A stretch of DNA of 64,000 nt. Source: Ecdyonurus torrentis. Lineage: Eukaryota > Arthropoda > Insecta > Ephemeroptera > Heptageniidae. Below the pieces are notes generated by a model. The model searched no databases, was not told the DNA's origin, and was given only the letters and a program-made list of their open reading frames with translations. This document shows, piece by piece, positions 19,344-32,929 of the stretch; the first letter of the stretch is position 1, and every line of letters begins with the position of its first letter. Location of the stretch: the NCBI GenBank assembly GCA_949318235.1, contig OX439127.1, positions 6,235,432 through 6,299,431 on the forward strand, given 5' to 3'. The position numbers and the translations under genes are program-made.

Positions 19344-19794
19344 CGCGCCGAGTATTTTGGTGTGACGTTTTTGCTAATTAATTTACTTTTGTAAGCCAAA
19401 AAACCCTCTAATTAATTAACTAATCTCTATTTGCTTACGAGCTTCTAGTTCATACCACCGTGCATATGATGCACTATGTGTCATATTTCGGCCTGGGTTT
19501 GAATATTTGTTCTCTCTCTTTTGCGGGGTCCCTGAACTAAGCTCATTATCTCCCCATTCCCCAAAAATCTTTTACCTCTCCTTTTTATGTGTTTCTATCT
19601 ATCTTTTAATTATCAACCTATCGCAAAGTCGATTTTTTCTTAATTATATATTAATTTCATAATATGTAATATTTTTAGTTTTGTAAATTTGTAAAATTTA
19701 TGTGTTAATGTTATGTTATACCGAAATGAAATCATAAAATTGCATAACAATAGAAAGAAAAGCAACAATGTATGCCCATTCTCTTGTCTGCCAT

Positions 19795-20030
19795 TTCAGC
19801 GGCAGGTAAAAGTGCCAGACTTCTGGACAGTGTCCGGGTTTCAATTTCCAGCTGGACGGGCCCCATGGCTGGACATGCCATTGTTTGTCCAGCTTTTTTT
19901 ATCTGGACACAAAAACGTGTACAGCTTAAAGTGGCTGGACAAACAATGGCATGTCCAGCCATGGGGCCCGTCCAGCTGGAAATTGAAACCCGGACACTGT
20001 CCAGAAGTCTGGCACTTTTACCTGGGCCAT
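19795..20030. repeat. Long palindrome, ~95-bp arms
   Basis: aggtaaaagtgccagacttc, tggacagtgtccgggtttca and catggctggacatgccattg are mirrored exactly on the right arm (caatggcatgtccagccatg and onward). The spacer of about 30 bp lies around 19915. Open frames across it on both strands are shadows of the symmetry. Confidence 0.9.
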
Positions 20031-20059
20031 TCCCCTCATACCTGTTATCTGTAATATCA

Positions 20060-20560
20060 AACACATCCTGTCTTATTTCTTGACCAAGTCGACCATGTTC
20101 AAGTAAACAACCAAAAACTTGATCTCTAATATATCAATACATATTTTACTGATAAGCTTGGCATTTTGATTTCTTTTTTCTTTTTCTTTTTTGAAAAAAA
20201 TTTGTACTTTGTTTTTCAAATAGAATTCTGTATATAAATCTGTATAAAATAATTTATAACCTTGAATTAAATTAAGTAATATAGTACGTTGTATATATGG
20301 TTAGGATATACTCTTATAAAATTAAGTTTTAGTTTACATTCATATAATTATAACTATGATTTTATGTACTGTGTGTGTATCACCAATGTACAGAATGTAG
20401 GCCTGATGTTTTGTTAACCATAAATAAATAAAAAAGTACAAAATAAACTGTTAAATATTGTGTTGTATGTTTTGTAATATTCAGTTTACATTTCAAGAAT
20501 GTTTTTTTGTACAAGTTAAAATGAAAAAAGCCCGGCTGTTTGGATCAATATTCAAGAAAT
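20060..20560. other. AT-rich stretch, nothing recognised
   Basis: No gene, RNA or repeat unit seen. Confidence 0.5.
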
Positions 20561-20564
20561 CAAT

Positions 20565-20660
20565 AGAAATAGTAGCAGCACTGGCCTTACTTACCATGCC
20601 ACAGTAGAAGTTGTTTGTAGAGGTCGAGGTCTCACGTGGCACACAGTTTAGTTTTGGTTT
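20565..20660. repeat. Family B end fragment
   Basis: agtagcagcactggccttac, cacagtagaagttgt and ggtctcacgtggcacacagt correspond to the outer part of the family B palindrome at 30.07-30.39 kb. Confidence 0.8.
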
Positions 20661-20839
20661 CATGTTCCTATTTTAGTAAGCAGGGAAATAAATAATTTTT
20701 GAAAATTTGTTCAAAGTAAATTAAAAACCCTATTTGACAGTATATACAGTACTAGAGTTTTAAATATTTGTTAGAAATCTTTACCAAGAACTTGTAATAA
20801 TGTTTTATTTACAGCTTTTTCATGTTAAATATTAAGGAC

Positions 20840-21310
20840 ATTAAAATATTGAGGTTAGGTTAGGTGTGATAAATTTGAAAGAGTATATATGCTAGGAGAA
20901 ACAAGCATAAGGACCTTACCATAGTGAAGAGATAGCCCCATATAGTTTGGTGAAAATCTTGCAAGCACTGCAGATATAAAAAAAAAAAAAAAAAAACTAA
21001 CACATATTGGAAATATTTTGGATATAACTCCCCAGAGAGATGGAGTGTGTGTTAAAACACACTTCATAATGTCTTCATATCAGTCCTTAATTATTACAGA
21101 CTCGCAGAGAGAAAATATGAATATCATTCAATCTCTAAGTTTAAAACGACTTAACATAACACATTTCCATCTCTCTTGGAGTTTCTTGTCAAAATGATAT
21201 AAATGTATATTGTTTTTTTATATCTGTGCTAACAAAATTATCATCAAAAAATTGGACTCTCTTTTCCACTATGGTAAGGTCATATATATAGTGGTTTCTC
21301 CTAGCATTTT
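20840..21310. mobile_element. Family A foldback element, diverged
   Basis: ggttaggtgtgataaatttg, cttaccatagtgaagagata and tggtgaaaatcttgcaagca on the left. Mirrored pieces (tatctgtgctaacaaaatta, actatggtaaggtcat) on the right. A poly(A) tract lies at 20972-20995. The ribozyme-like core is degraded here. Confidence 0.8.
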
Positions 21311-21434
21311 AAAATTGCATTCAATTTTATCATTTTTCTTGTTGTTAATGACATAATATTGAACACCTTGAATAACAAACATAGCCTAATAGTCTTACAT
21401 ACCTAAATATCATATCGTTTATATTTTGCTGGAT

Positions 21435-21617
21435 ATAGTCATTGATTTCTAATTTACATTCAAGAAATATGGCAGATGCAGTTTTATGACACCGCAGCAC
21501 ACCACAGCTCACATAGTCCATGCTCGCAAAAACAGGTGAGCTGTGACGTCATAAGCCATTAGCTGTCATTTCGTGAATGGAAAATAAATTATATATAGAG
21601 AAATCAATGACTCCGGA
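21435..21617. repeat. Inverted repeat, ~35-bp arms
   Basis: agtcattgatttctaattta is mirrored by atagagaaatcaatgact, and agctcacatagt by gtgagctgtgacgtcat. Probably another MITE. Confidence 0.7.
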
Positions 21618-22009
21618 CAAATCAAATATGTTGAATATATTTTACGATATTAGACAAGTTTTATGTTGATGGTGTTTCTACAACTTAAATAATTAAAAGT
21701 CACAGTTTGTTATAAATTTATCTCGTCAGAAGGATAAAAAAAAACTGAAAAAAACAAAAACAATAATAATAAAAGAAAGAAAGAAAAATGAAATATATGA
21801 AAAGAATGAAAAAAGATGTGGATAAAAAAATTGTGCGTAAAAAAAAAAAAAAAATCTGCATTTTTCATTTGCAGCACGGGCTGATCCGATGTGTGAAAAA
21901 TAAATACTTTGAATGTTCTATACATACGCTTTATTTTCATTGAGGTACAGATTTTATGGGATTAATAATAATAATAAAAGTGACAAAGTGACATTGATAA
22001 AAGTGCAAA

Positions 22010-22222
22010 AAGTGCAATGTCTCTCACATGTCTTCCAACTCCCTATGCTGGCGCGTAGTCCAATATAAAATGACGCTGCGCCAATATATAGTGACATCTG
22101 GAACTAAAAGCTTCGTAAACTTAACATTGTAGTTCAGGTGTCGCGTGCGGTGTCGCTAGTGTCGCTGGACTACAAAAAGTGCCTGGAGTTGGAAGGCATG
22201 TCGCGAGACATTGCAAAAAGTG
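22010..22222. mobile_element. MITE, ~210 bp
   Basis: Left end agtgcaatgtctctcacatg with tcttccaactcc; right end ggagttggaaggcatg with tcgcgagacattgcaa. GC-richer interior with no frame. Confidence 0.8.
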
Positions 22223-22635
22223 TATAAGAACCAGATTTTAAACCGCCAAAATTTAAAAATTTACACTTTTTTTTTCTAGTTAGCTCACTATTTATTTACT
22301 ATTTCATTAGAAATTTAATATTTTAATTAACTATATAAATAAATTGTTATTTTAATTTAACGTATTATGGTGTTCGTTGATAATAATATAATAAAAAAAT
22401 GTAACCATTTTGTCTAGAAATTTACAAGAAAAAACGACAATTTTGAAACTTTTTTTTTTTAATTTATTCACTTGCTAGCAAATTCCACTTACGTGTATTT
22501 TTTTAAATATAAAAATGTTAGATTACATTTTTCTAAATATATTCACCAAATAATGAAAAATTTGATACAATTTAAATAATTATAAATTATTTATATAAAA
22601 ATTAAGTAAAAAAATAAAAGTAGTAGTCTAATATA
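22223..22635. other. AT-rich stretch, nothing recognised
   Basis: No gene or repeat unit seen. Confidence 0.5.
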
Positions 22636-22918
<283 letters not shown>

Positions 22919-23723
22919 TTTCATTCTACCAGAAAAAAGGATTTAATATTATAATAAAAAACTTAAAGTTGAATATTTTTTATATTTTATTTTACTGACC
23001 CAAAAATTCATTACCTATTAAAAAATTGAGCAAAAACTTGAAAGCATTTATAAGGCACTTGATATGAACATATCATTTATCAGTCAGTTAACATGATAAT
23101 TAATTAATTAACCCACCACCTCTGTGTGATGTCGAGAGAAAATATGCAAATTCTGAAGGTAGAAAATAGTTTTGATTTTTATACTTCCGAGATCCATTTT
23201 TAAACCATATTACGTGGTGAGAAACACTTTTGACTGGATTTTGCTTTTATATGTATATCACAAATATTGAGATAAACTTTCAAGAAACATATTAACATTG
23301 TAGCTATATTATCAAAGGAAAAATAGGAAAACCAACTAGAGTATTGCCTTGATGAAGTGCAAAGCTAGGTGAAGATCTTGATGGCACAGCTGACACAAAT
23401 ATTTACTTTGATTTAGATGTTTCAAAGGCAACAACCCTATTTTTCAGTTGCTTAGAGTGTGAGGCAATTCCTTAATTTCCTTTCCTTAAAGACACTGTGC
23501 AGACCATACAAAATGCATTTTTAATTTATTAAACACAAAAAAGGATTTTCAAAAATACAATTATTTTGTCCAAGATCCTAATTTTGATGCCCTAAACGAT
23601 GCCTAAATAAAAGCCCAGCCATATTGGATGCGGTGCTGCCCGATGGTGCTTGCCACAACTTGTACTGCAGCCAACGTGAACTGCACAGTCACATACAGTA
23701 CTTTTATAAAAGCAAGTGGAGAA
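22919..23723. other. Region upstream of the HSP70 pseudogene
   Basis: No gene is recognised. The last ~130 bases are open in the HSP70 frame but do not resemble the family. Confidence 0.45.
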
Positions 23724-25029
23724 ATGGTATTCGTTGGAATTGACCTTGGAACCAACAACTCCTGCATTGGCGTCATTCTTAAAAATGATGAAGTTGTCAT
23801 TATTAAGAATGCCAAGGGTGAGAGAACTACACCAAGCTATCTTTCCATCACAAGTGCAGGAATAAAGGTTGGGAGAGAAGCAAAGGAGGCTCAACCTGAT
23901 AACATCAAAGATACGTTTTATGGAATAAAACGTTTAATTGGAAGGTCATTCGATCATCCTATAGTGACTCAAGAAAGAAAGAATCTGCCTTTCACTATTA
24001 TAAACCACAAGGAAAGGCCATACATCAATGTGAACCTGCCAAACCAACACTGTGATGTTCCCTGTCAAGTTTTCTGTGCACTGCTTTTAAAAAGGCTGAA
24101 AGCAGATGCATAAACATACCTCCGTGAACATGATGAACATGGTGAACATCGTGTCACTGGCGCTGTCATTACAGTGCCAGCAAATTTCACACATACTCAA
24201 AGAGTATCAATCCAAACTGCTGCTGAATTGGCCGGACTTCAACTCCTGGGCATCATCAATGAGCCCACAGCTGCCGCCATAGCTTATAAACTGAATAAAA
24301 TGGAAGAGGAGGGAACAAAATATGTTCTGGTGTTTGATTTGGGAGGTGGAACCTTTGACGTTTCTGTGTTGGAAGTAAGAACAAGTCCCGGCAGTGAAAG
24401 AAAATGCATCGTCAATGTAAAAGGAACAGATGGTATATCTCATCTGGGAGGAGAAGATTTTGACATGTCTTTGGTCAACCACATCAAAGAAAGACTTGTC
24501 AAGCAAGGTGTACAAGAAACAGCTACAAGCAGTTCAATTTTTGGCATGCTCCGTAGCAAGTGTGAGGCAGCCAAAATAGAGCTTTCGTTAAAAAAGGAGA
24601 CACTAATTGCTTGCATTGTGTGTGGCAAAGAATACAGTTTCGAAGTCACCCGTGCTGAATTTGAATCCTTGTGCAACAAATTTTTTGAGAGAATAATGGG
24701 CCTTGTTCGCAAAGTCCTTATGCAGAGTAACAACAAAAAAAGAAGATATTCAAGAGGTTGTTCTTATAGGAGGATCATCTCGTATTCCGAAGCTCCAGGA
24801 ACTGCTCACGGAGTTCTTTCAAAAAGATGTGAGTATCACAATAGATCCTGATGTAGCCGTTGCCCAAGGTGCGACCATTGAAGCTGCTAGCAAAAGAAAG
24901 AACATGTGTAAATCAGTAGTATTAAAAGACGTCACTTCTCTCTCTTTTGGTATTGAAGCAGAGAAATCCCGAAATGGTGAAATCTATGTGGACCAAATAA
25001 TTCCCAAAGGAACAAAACAACTTAGATAA
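23724..25029 (+). pseudogene. HSP70-like processed pseudogene, truncated
   Basis: Starts MVFVGIDLGTNNSCIGV, the nucleotide-binding signature of the cytosolic HSP70 chaperone family. Further motifs are GIKRLIGR, GAVITVPANF, GIINEPTAAAIAYKL, VFDLGGGTFDVSVLE, HLGGEDFD and [14 protein letters not shown]. There are no introns. Two lesions break it. The first is an in-frame TAA at 24111-24113 between KADA and TYLRE. The second is a one-base shift in the A-run near 24735, after which the frame resumes at [12 protein letters not shown]. It stops after PKGTKQLR, at the start of the substrate-binding domain, so about 435 of the usual ~640 residues remain. The missing introns suggest a retrocopy, although many working HSP70 genes also lack introns. 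No poly(A) tail was recognised. Confidence 0.9.
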
Positions 25030-25525
25030 TGCTATGGGTTATTTTCTGACAGTTAGGTCGGGCAGAACTAAGGGCTTAGGGATGCTTTAAACCTTAAAAA
25101 AATGATCTAAAGAGCATAACCAAAGCAATGGGCTACCAGTAAAAGAAGTACTGTACCAAATAAAAAATATTTATAATTTTTAATAATCTCAATAGGGAGG
25201 GAATATAAAATTATTGATAAATGCATTAAAAAATAACAGAAATATACTTTTTCCAGGGGGAAAAAATTGAGATTTCCAACTCTTTGATTAACAATTAATA
25301 TATTCCGTTAATTAATATGTTCTAGCTGTCTATTCATAATTGTTAAAAAATAGTAAGTTTATAGATATACGTTCAACTAAAGATTGGCACTAGAAGCCTA
25401 AAATAAAATTTAACAATAATATTGTGAACATTGCTACACAAATAAAAGAATGTTAACAATAATAAATGTCTACATAAAATACTCTTATAATTTGATAGGA
25501 ATGTAAAGAGCTAAAATATTCAGTA
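25030..25525. other. AT-rich stretch, nothing recognised
   Basis: No gene or repeat unit seen. Confidence 0.5.
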
Positions 25526-25526
25526 A

Positions 25527-25650
25527 TGATGTTCGTAATTCTGTTCCCTTGATCCAAAAATGCGCAACACATTTACAAAGCATTAGGTGATAGTCATTTT
25601 TTGTGTGGTTTGAGAATGAAAAACAGAGAGGATTTACGAACATTAGTAAA
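25527..25650. mobile_element. Family E MITE (diverged)
   Basis: gatgttcgtaattctgttcc at the left, agaggatttacgaacattag at the right, with a ggtgatagtcatttt inner block. Confidence 0.75.
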
Positions 25651-26665
25651 AAATTCACTCTAAGACACTGAATTTTAAAACTACACGATAAAAACGAGGA
25701 AGGTGAATTCTTTTTAACCCCCACTTTTTATGACATTTTTGAAACGAGCGTTAAATAATTTTAAGTCGATATTTATTCTTAAAACAATTGCAGAATGGGA
25801 AGTATTTTTAATTAATTTTTGAAAATCAACCTAAAAGCCTGTGACGTCATCAATCGGGCATTTATTTCGGAAAGTATTCACAGTAGTAGCCAGTTTTTTG
25901 AAATCCTGAGAACGAGCTGATTTCATTAAACTGTTTACTGAACCTCAAACGATTAGTATTTGCTGAGAAAAAAGTGGACTGATGACGTCACAGGCTTTCT
26001 AGGCCGATTTTCAAAAATTAATTAAAAATACTTTACATGCTCCAATTGTCCTAAGAAAAAATAGCGCATCCAAGTTTTTTAAAGCTATTTTTAAAAATAT
26101 CATAAACTAAAAAAAAAAAAAAAAAAAAAAAAAAATTCAATTCACTTTCCTCATTATTGTCAAGTTAATGTCGTGCTATTTCTATTGCAAAATAAAAAAG
26201 CATCCAACAATAATAAATGCAAGTCTAAACTACTGTAATTAATTAAGGCACTAATATGTAAATTTTTAATTTTGTTAAACTAACGAGGAAGACTAATTTT
26301 TATAGGGCTATTCATTTCAATTTTAAAAGAGGACTTGTCTTGAATTGATTTGTACATAAATTTTAAAAATTTTGAGTTTATTAAGTACTTTTAAATATTT
26401 TTTTTTTAATAAAAAAAAAATGACGTCATGGTTGGTCAAAGTTGGATGAAGTTACCAACTGTGATGTAATTTTAATTAAAAATAATTAAGTAACTCAAAC
26501 AATAGACATTTTTATATCAATCAACTGACGACGATGTCCTCTTTTTAGAAAATGCAATAGAATTTCCATATAAATATGAACTGTTCCTCATTGAAATATA
26601 TATTTAGTAGAGAATTTGCATATTGCTATGGCACTTATTAGGAATATATTTCGAGATATTGTTAG
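25651..26665. other. Region downstream of PAICS
   Basis: AT-rich. It has repeated gtgacgtcat blocks (25840, 25978, 26420), a direct-repeat-like ttttgaaaatc pair at 25818 and 26010, and a poly(A) tract at 26108-26133. It includes the PAICS 3' UTR; no perfect AATAAA was found on the minus strand close to the stop. Confidence 0.45.
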
Positions 26666-26823
26666 TTATTTCTGCTGATCTTTATCAGCGAGCAGCAAGG
26701 ATGTTGCAGCGTTGCTCTGATGTGCACGTAACTTGGCCCAGATGACGTGGTCCATCATGCCCAGTATGGTAGCTGCAGCTTGGGCAGCTGCTTGAGGGTA
26801 CACCACTGTGGTACAGCCCAGAC
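26666..26823 (-). CDS. PAICS: PAICS coding exon 8 (last)
   Basis: [20 protein letters not shown] to [10 protein letters not shown] and ADKDQQK followed by TAA (26668-26666). Acceptor tgtgcag. Matches the usual C-terminal helix of the carboxylase. Confidence 0.96.
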
Positions 26824-29800
26824 CTGCACAGTATAAACAATCAACATCAATGTCAAAGGTAAGAAATATATGTATATACCCTGCTCAAAATAAGAACAGA
26901 CATTTTTACAACCGGATGCATCCAATTTTCACCAGATAAACACCAAAAATTTATAGGTGAAGTTAAGGGTTGTAAACAGATGGCTTGTATCTCAAAATCT
27001 AAAAAGAAAACTTGCAAACTTTATGATGCCATTATAAAGTTAACAGTAAAAGCTACCTATGATAAAATTTTAGAACTCATGACCATCAGATAAGAGAGAA
27101 AATAATTAATAAAATTAACATGGGCTCTTATATCACTTATATGGGACTAAAACTTCAAAAAATCATAATTTAAAATCTAGCATGGTGACCCCCCAATATT
27201 TTCACATTTTTTAAAGATACCTTATCTTAATTCACTGTGCAAAATTTTAGATTTTCCTTCCTTTATAACTTTTTAGTCAAATCCTGCAGTACCTGATTTA
27301 TCGCCTTAATACGTGTTAAATTTTATTTTTATAACTTGACTAGTAGCAGAGAAAAGAGGGTGCATCAGGTCACAATAACCTCTCTTCTTATTTTGGTAAT
27401 GGTGTATAAAATTACTAAAAATGCTCAAAATGACTTGGAGAGCATTTGTTTTCACAGCTGTTTCCTATCTAGTGGCAACGATTTTATAGGTTCGATAGGA
27501 CACGCTAATATCGATTGTCAATTTTTTGGCAAAATTCCCTTTCTTTTAAGGCTGTGTTCGTAAACAGATCCGTCCACCTCCGGGAGGTGGCTCAGATCTC
27601 AGCTCTGGGATCCCAAATCCGTCGACTAAAAAAACGCTCGACAGAGCTTGGGCACCTCCGCCGCTAGATCCCGCCAGCTCCGTCTCAGAACTCCGAGCTG
27701 CAGAGCTGCCTCTCGGACTGCCGCAGAGGATGCGCGCGCATAGCTCTGCGGCAGATCTGCGCTGACGGGAGCAATAAAAAAAAACTCGGGAGGTGGCGGG
27801 AGCTAGATCCGTGACAGGCGGAGCTGTTTGCGAACGCAGCCTAACATTGAACAAATGACACGCAAAATTTCAAAAAGTCGTTCGTGTCCTATCGTGTCTG
27901 TAGAATCGTTGTCTAGTGGGCAGTCCTTGACTTCTTATGTGAAGATAAAAAGTGGGAAAAGGAAGTGTCGGAAAAGAAAACCACATGATGTTATAAGTGG
28001 GAGGTAGCTCAGGCCTAGCTTGCTGCTACCGCAAAGTTTTCTCACACCTTTACTGTCACGTGATTTCCACTTCCAGCACTTCCTTTTCCTGTTTTCATAG
28101 GTTTACATAAAATATACTTCTCTTCATAGATTACTTGTGTATAAAAATAGTTAAGTTACGTACCTGAAGGAGTGTTGAGAGAAGACCAGACGTCCTGAGT
28201 GACGTTGGTAGGCTTGACTGGAGGACAGTTGATGACTGGACAACTGACGTTACCAGCAAGCACTGGACCAAGGCCATTGCTACGTCCAGCCACTGCAATC
28301 ATTACAATGGGACGTCCACTGCCTGCAACACAACATCAACAAATAAATTATGTTCGTAAACCCTGAGTTTCGTGCTCCAAACCACAAAAAAATGGCGAAC
28401 ACCCAATGGTTTTTAAATGGAATTGTGGAGCAAGAAAACATGGTTTACAAACAACATTATACTGTCGTTATTTGTAAAAAGAGATAAGGGGTGGGGGGGG
28501 GGGGGGGCAACAAGACAACGTTTTTCAATTGCATGGGGGATTGGATGGGGATGGGGGTAATTTTTAACCTATTTCCAAAATATAATTTTTTAAAATTTGA
28601 AAGAAAAGGATAGGAGAAACCATACACTGGCCTTACCATAGTGAAGAGTCTCATAGTTTGGTGGCAAATCTTACTAGCACAAATTATAAAAACTAACATA
28701 TTGAAAATATTTTGTCAATAAACTCCAAGAGAGATGAAGTGTGTTATGCCTTCATCAGTCCTTATAGACTCAGAGAGAGAAAATAGTTTCTCTCCAAACT
28801 AGGACTTAGGACATTACAGTGGAGCAACCTCGATATATGATTAAGAAGAGTATTATTGTAAACCCAGTTAGTTAGTTAATACTGACCCTAGGACATTACA
28901 GTGGAGCACCCTCGATATATGATTAAGAAGAGTATTATTGTAAACCCAGTTAGTTAGTTAATACTGACCCTCATACTCTGCAGCGATACGCAGAGTGTCG
29001 ACAGTTCCCTTGTGTGCAGAGGAGATCCTGAGGTCACAGGGCAAACCAAGGTCAGCACAGTGACGTTGAATCTCCTTGCAGTGGTCCATGTCAGTGGGAG
29101 AGCCCATCAACACAACAACCTGGCAAGCAAACATAAAACACTGCGTTAACAACATAAGCAAATATGCATCTCTCAGCGCTGGTTTCTCCTATCCTTTTTC
29201 TTTCAACTTTGTCATACATATGGTTTATTTTCCTAATATCTCCCCCTAAAGAAGGAAGCAAGAGAAATATGTCAGGATAGAAAGTTGTGGAGGTCTATCA
29301 CTGGGTCAGGTTAGATACATGAAAGGGCAAAAGGTATAGGTCTGACAAAAATCTGTCCCACTCTTACACCTAGAGTATTATTCACGACGCTTAAATTTGA
29401 CGCATGACAACGTCCGTTGATGCGAGTTACAAAGCTGGAATAACGTAAACAAATGGAGCCGTTCACATTGTTTTTGAAAATTACATGTGAACAGCTCCAT
29501 TTGATTTCATTGTTTCAACTTTGTAACGTGCGTCAACACACATCAAATTTACACGCCATGTGAATAATACGTTACACTAACATAATGGTTACAATTACAA
29601 ATCAATAGTATTGAAAAATTAAGGAAAATGAACCATTATGGTAAGGTAATTAAGTAAGGAAACCATACACTGGCCTTACCATAGTGAAGAGAATCCCGTA
29701 GTTTTGTGACAAATCTTGCTAGCACTCAGGTATTAAAACCTAGTTAGCTAAAAGTGTTAAGTTTTTTTATTTGTGCTAGCAAGATTTTTGTCAAACTATG

Positions 29801-30972
29801 GGACTATACCTCTATAGTGTATGCTTTCCTCTACCTCCCCCTTTTTTTTTATATAAGCTTATATATTATCAAATCTATGGTATTAACGATAATATCTGAA
29901 AAACATGAAAAAAATCAACAAAACCAACATATTATAACAAAGAATATGAATAATTTTACTCATTGAAAAGGGGAGGAAAAAAGAAGATTTAAAAACCAAT
30001 TAACGCAAAAAAAAAATAAAAAAAATAATAATAAATACAAAACATCACTGTTAGGATCAATATAAAAGGATATATTTAGTAGCGCTGTCCTTACTTAGCT
30101 GCACAGTAGAAGTTGTATGGAGAGGTGGAGGTGTCACGTGGCACACAGTTTAGTTATAATGTTTATATAAGTGTCGTACATCATTGTAATGGCATTATCA
30201 ATCAAAGAAGAGATTTACTTGAGTACATCACAGTACAGTAGAAGACTACACACTGCTCAGTGATGTGCTCAAGTAAATCTCTACTTTGATTGATAATGTC
30301 ATTACAATGACGACACTTATATAAACATTGTAACTAAACTGTGTGCCACGTGACACCTCCATCTCTCCATACAACTTTTACTGTGTAGCTATGGTAATTA
30401 TATACTTTTCTTTATTATTGATATGTTGTTAAAAGGAAGGTGAGGTAGTTATTTGATTGAGTGACTCACTTGTCCACGAGGCTGTGGCAGCAAGTGCTCC
30501 AGCTGATCAGCGACCCACTTGAAGTTAGTCTTGACAACAGCAAGGTCTGCAGCAGTGACTGACGCCAGGTTACGATACACCTGCTTGTCCTTCATCAGTC
30601 TCTTGTCACCTGAGGGCCACAGTCGCCAGGAGTCGCTGTCGATCACGTCAGCAATCAAGATCTCGCCTGAAATATCAACTCACTGTTAAGTGTTGTTAAC
30701 TCTGGCCAAAACAAGGTCGTTCCCGCCAAAAACTGTATCCGAGGTGCTAAACCAATCAGAGGGCGTGTTATAAACCTACTAACCAATCACAGTTGACTTT
30801 ACATTGTTAATTTCACTGTATCTGCTCGAACTAGTTTTGGGAAAAGTGTACATGACTGAAATCTCATGTAGAATATTGATGTTGTTTCAAACAATATGTG
30901 TAACTCGTATTTTGTCAGGCGAAGCAAAATGTGTAAGTCGTTATTTGTCACGCTAAGAAATATGTGTACCTC

Positions 30973-31019
<47 letters not shown>

Positions 31020-32885
31020 CCATATGTGTATGTCGAGCGCCATCTTCATTACGTTCGGGAACGACTCACACATATTGCTTAGCATGATAAAAAACGACTT
31101 ACACATTTTGCTTCACCTGACAAAATATGAGTTACAGTCAACTGGAGTGACTTTGAACGCCCAATTATCTCTGTCTTGGGGTCTCATTATAGAAATTTGA
31201 AGAATCTTACTATGGTTCAAACTTGTTTTTAATTTTAATGACACTTTGCAAAAATTTGAAATAAGTGCCCTAAGTAGAGATAAATGGGTGTTCAAAGTCA
31301 CCCCTGTTGACCATACACATATGGCTCGCAACAACATCGATACATAAATCCAGGACAAAGTTACAACGTACCCTTGTCGTCAATTCCAAACTCAATCTTC
31401 ATGTCGACCAGCACACAGTCCCTGCTTGCCCAGGCTCTCTCCAAGATCTCAAAGACACACAAAGTCATACGTCTCATCACAGCCACCTCGGCAGACGTGA
31501 TCACACGACCACCTAGCTTGAAGTTAGCACAGATGATCTGCTCGTTAGACCACTGGGGGTCGTGATTAGCATCATCCTGGAACACAACAATGTATGCCTG
31601 GTTAACTTAAAGGAATAGACCAAACAAAAACATAAGCATTTGATTTATATCACAAAACACTTGATGGGACTTACATAAATAACTTTAGTTGGTCTCAAAA
31701 CCCAACTGTAGCTCCGTAGCAGTGATCAGAAAATTTAAACTTATGCACCCCGCACAACATTGGCATACTAATTTTTGCCCGATTCTGACGTCACGACGTC
31801 ACTCACAGTATTTTCACACTCTCTTGTGGGACATTATGTTAAAATTTGTTATCAGTTTTGGGAATATCCCATTTTGTGATTAAAAAATACATACCGTACT
31901 CTATTGTTTTATGTTGTCTATATGACTTTAAAACTCCCCTAAATTAAAAATTTTGCATGATAATACCACAATTATTTGAAAATATTAGGGCTTCTTTTTC
32001 AATCCAAAGCACCACAAAATCAGGCCCAGTTATTAATTTGATTGCTCAGCTGATCTACCAACTTTAAGTACGCAAGGAGACTGCCAAAACCCCATAAGAA
32101 TAACCCAGGAAATTAGAAAACGCTTTTTTTTTTTTTTTTTGTGTGAAGGGAATGCTCCCATATTTTAAGCAGACATGGGGGGCACCAAGGGGCATCTTTT
32201 GTGTAATCTCTCTACTTTCTTACCTTAAAGAAAGTCTCTTGACAAGGTGGGTTAAACCTAAATCCCTCAGGAACTCCCTCGTTTCTCTTAAGGAAAGAAC
32301 CAGTAGCCAGTCTTCTAGTGACCCACTCAATAGGAACCATCTCACATTTCTTAGCGATGAACGCACAGTCACCAGCCATCTCCACAAAGTGGGTCTTCAA
32401 ACCTGCATCAGAATGGGGTCATATATAGGTAAGTACAGTAAGCTCTTGATTTTGTGACATCACAAGGGACCCAGAAAATAGAATGTCAAAAATGAGGTCT
32501 AAAATGAAGAAAATCTACATTTTACCCATTAGCAGGTAAATCTAAGTAAAGGAAATAAATTTTTTAATTTTTTTCTTTGTAAGATTTGAAATCAGTAGGC
32601 CTACTCATCAGAAGTACCAAAAAAAAAAGAAAAGTTTATACAATCTCTTTTTAGTGGTTAGGTGACTGACTGATATCTTGCAAACTAGATGGTTGCAAAT
32701 AATAATATTAACACAAAGTAAAGAAGAAATGTTACTTAAAAGTTAGGTTATGTCAAACATGTGAAAACACGATCAAACAATTAATCGGAAACAATGTGGA
32801 AATTCAAATTTTAGTGGCAAATTTTAGTCAATTAGAAACTTTTTTAAAATTTTAAAAAAAATCTCTAAAACTTTTTACAGTTTTT

Positions 32886-32929
<44 letters not shown>

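Larger units (their letters stand above)
18449..19612. mobile_element. Large inverted repeat (~500-bp arms) with paired hammerheads
   Basis: Arm 1 is about 18449-18950 and arm 2 about 19108-19612. They match nearly throughout, for example ggaatggggagataatgagc against gctcattatctccccattcc, and ggcgcgccaaatatttgaaa against tttcaaatatttggcgcgcc. The ~157-bp spacer is purine-rich. Near the inner end each arm has a GC-rich block. No long frame is present. Each arm carries one hammerhead, intact on the plus strand of arm 2 and mutated on the minus strand of arm 1. It could be two head-to-head copies of a ribozyme-bearing pseudo-LTR or retrozyme. Confidence 0.9.

Noticed and set aside
19713..20083. 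Matching ~100-residue frames on both strands
   Set aside because: The symmetry of the palindrome at 19.8-20.0 kb makes the two strands encode the same peptide; no homology.
27546..27854. 102-codon frame in a GC-rich island
   Set aside because: Lies across a MITE with inverted ends and TAA duplication. The GC content explains the open frame.
30585..30602. TCATCAG inside the minus-strand PAICS exon 5
   Set aside because: Coding sequence coincidence; no GAAA or stem II nearby.
32595..32630. CTGATGAG plus a palindromic stem on the minus strand, like a hammerhead
   Set aside because: The stem is followed by TGATTT instead of GAAA, and no stem I or cleavage triplet fits.
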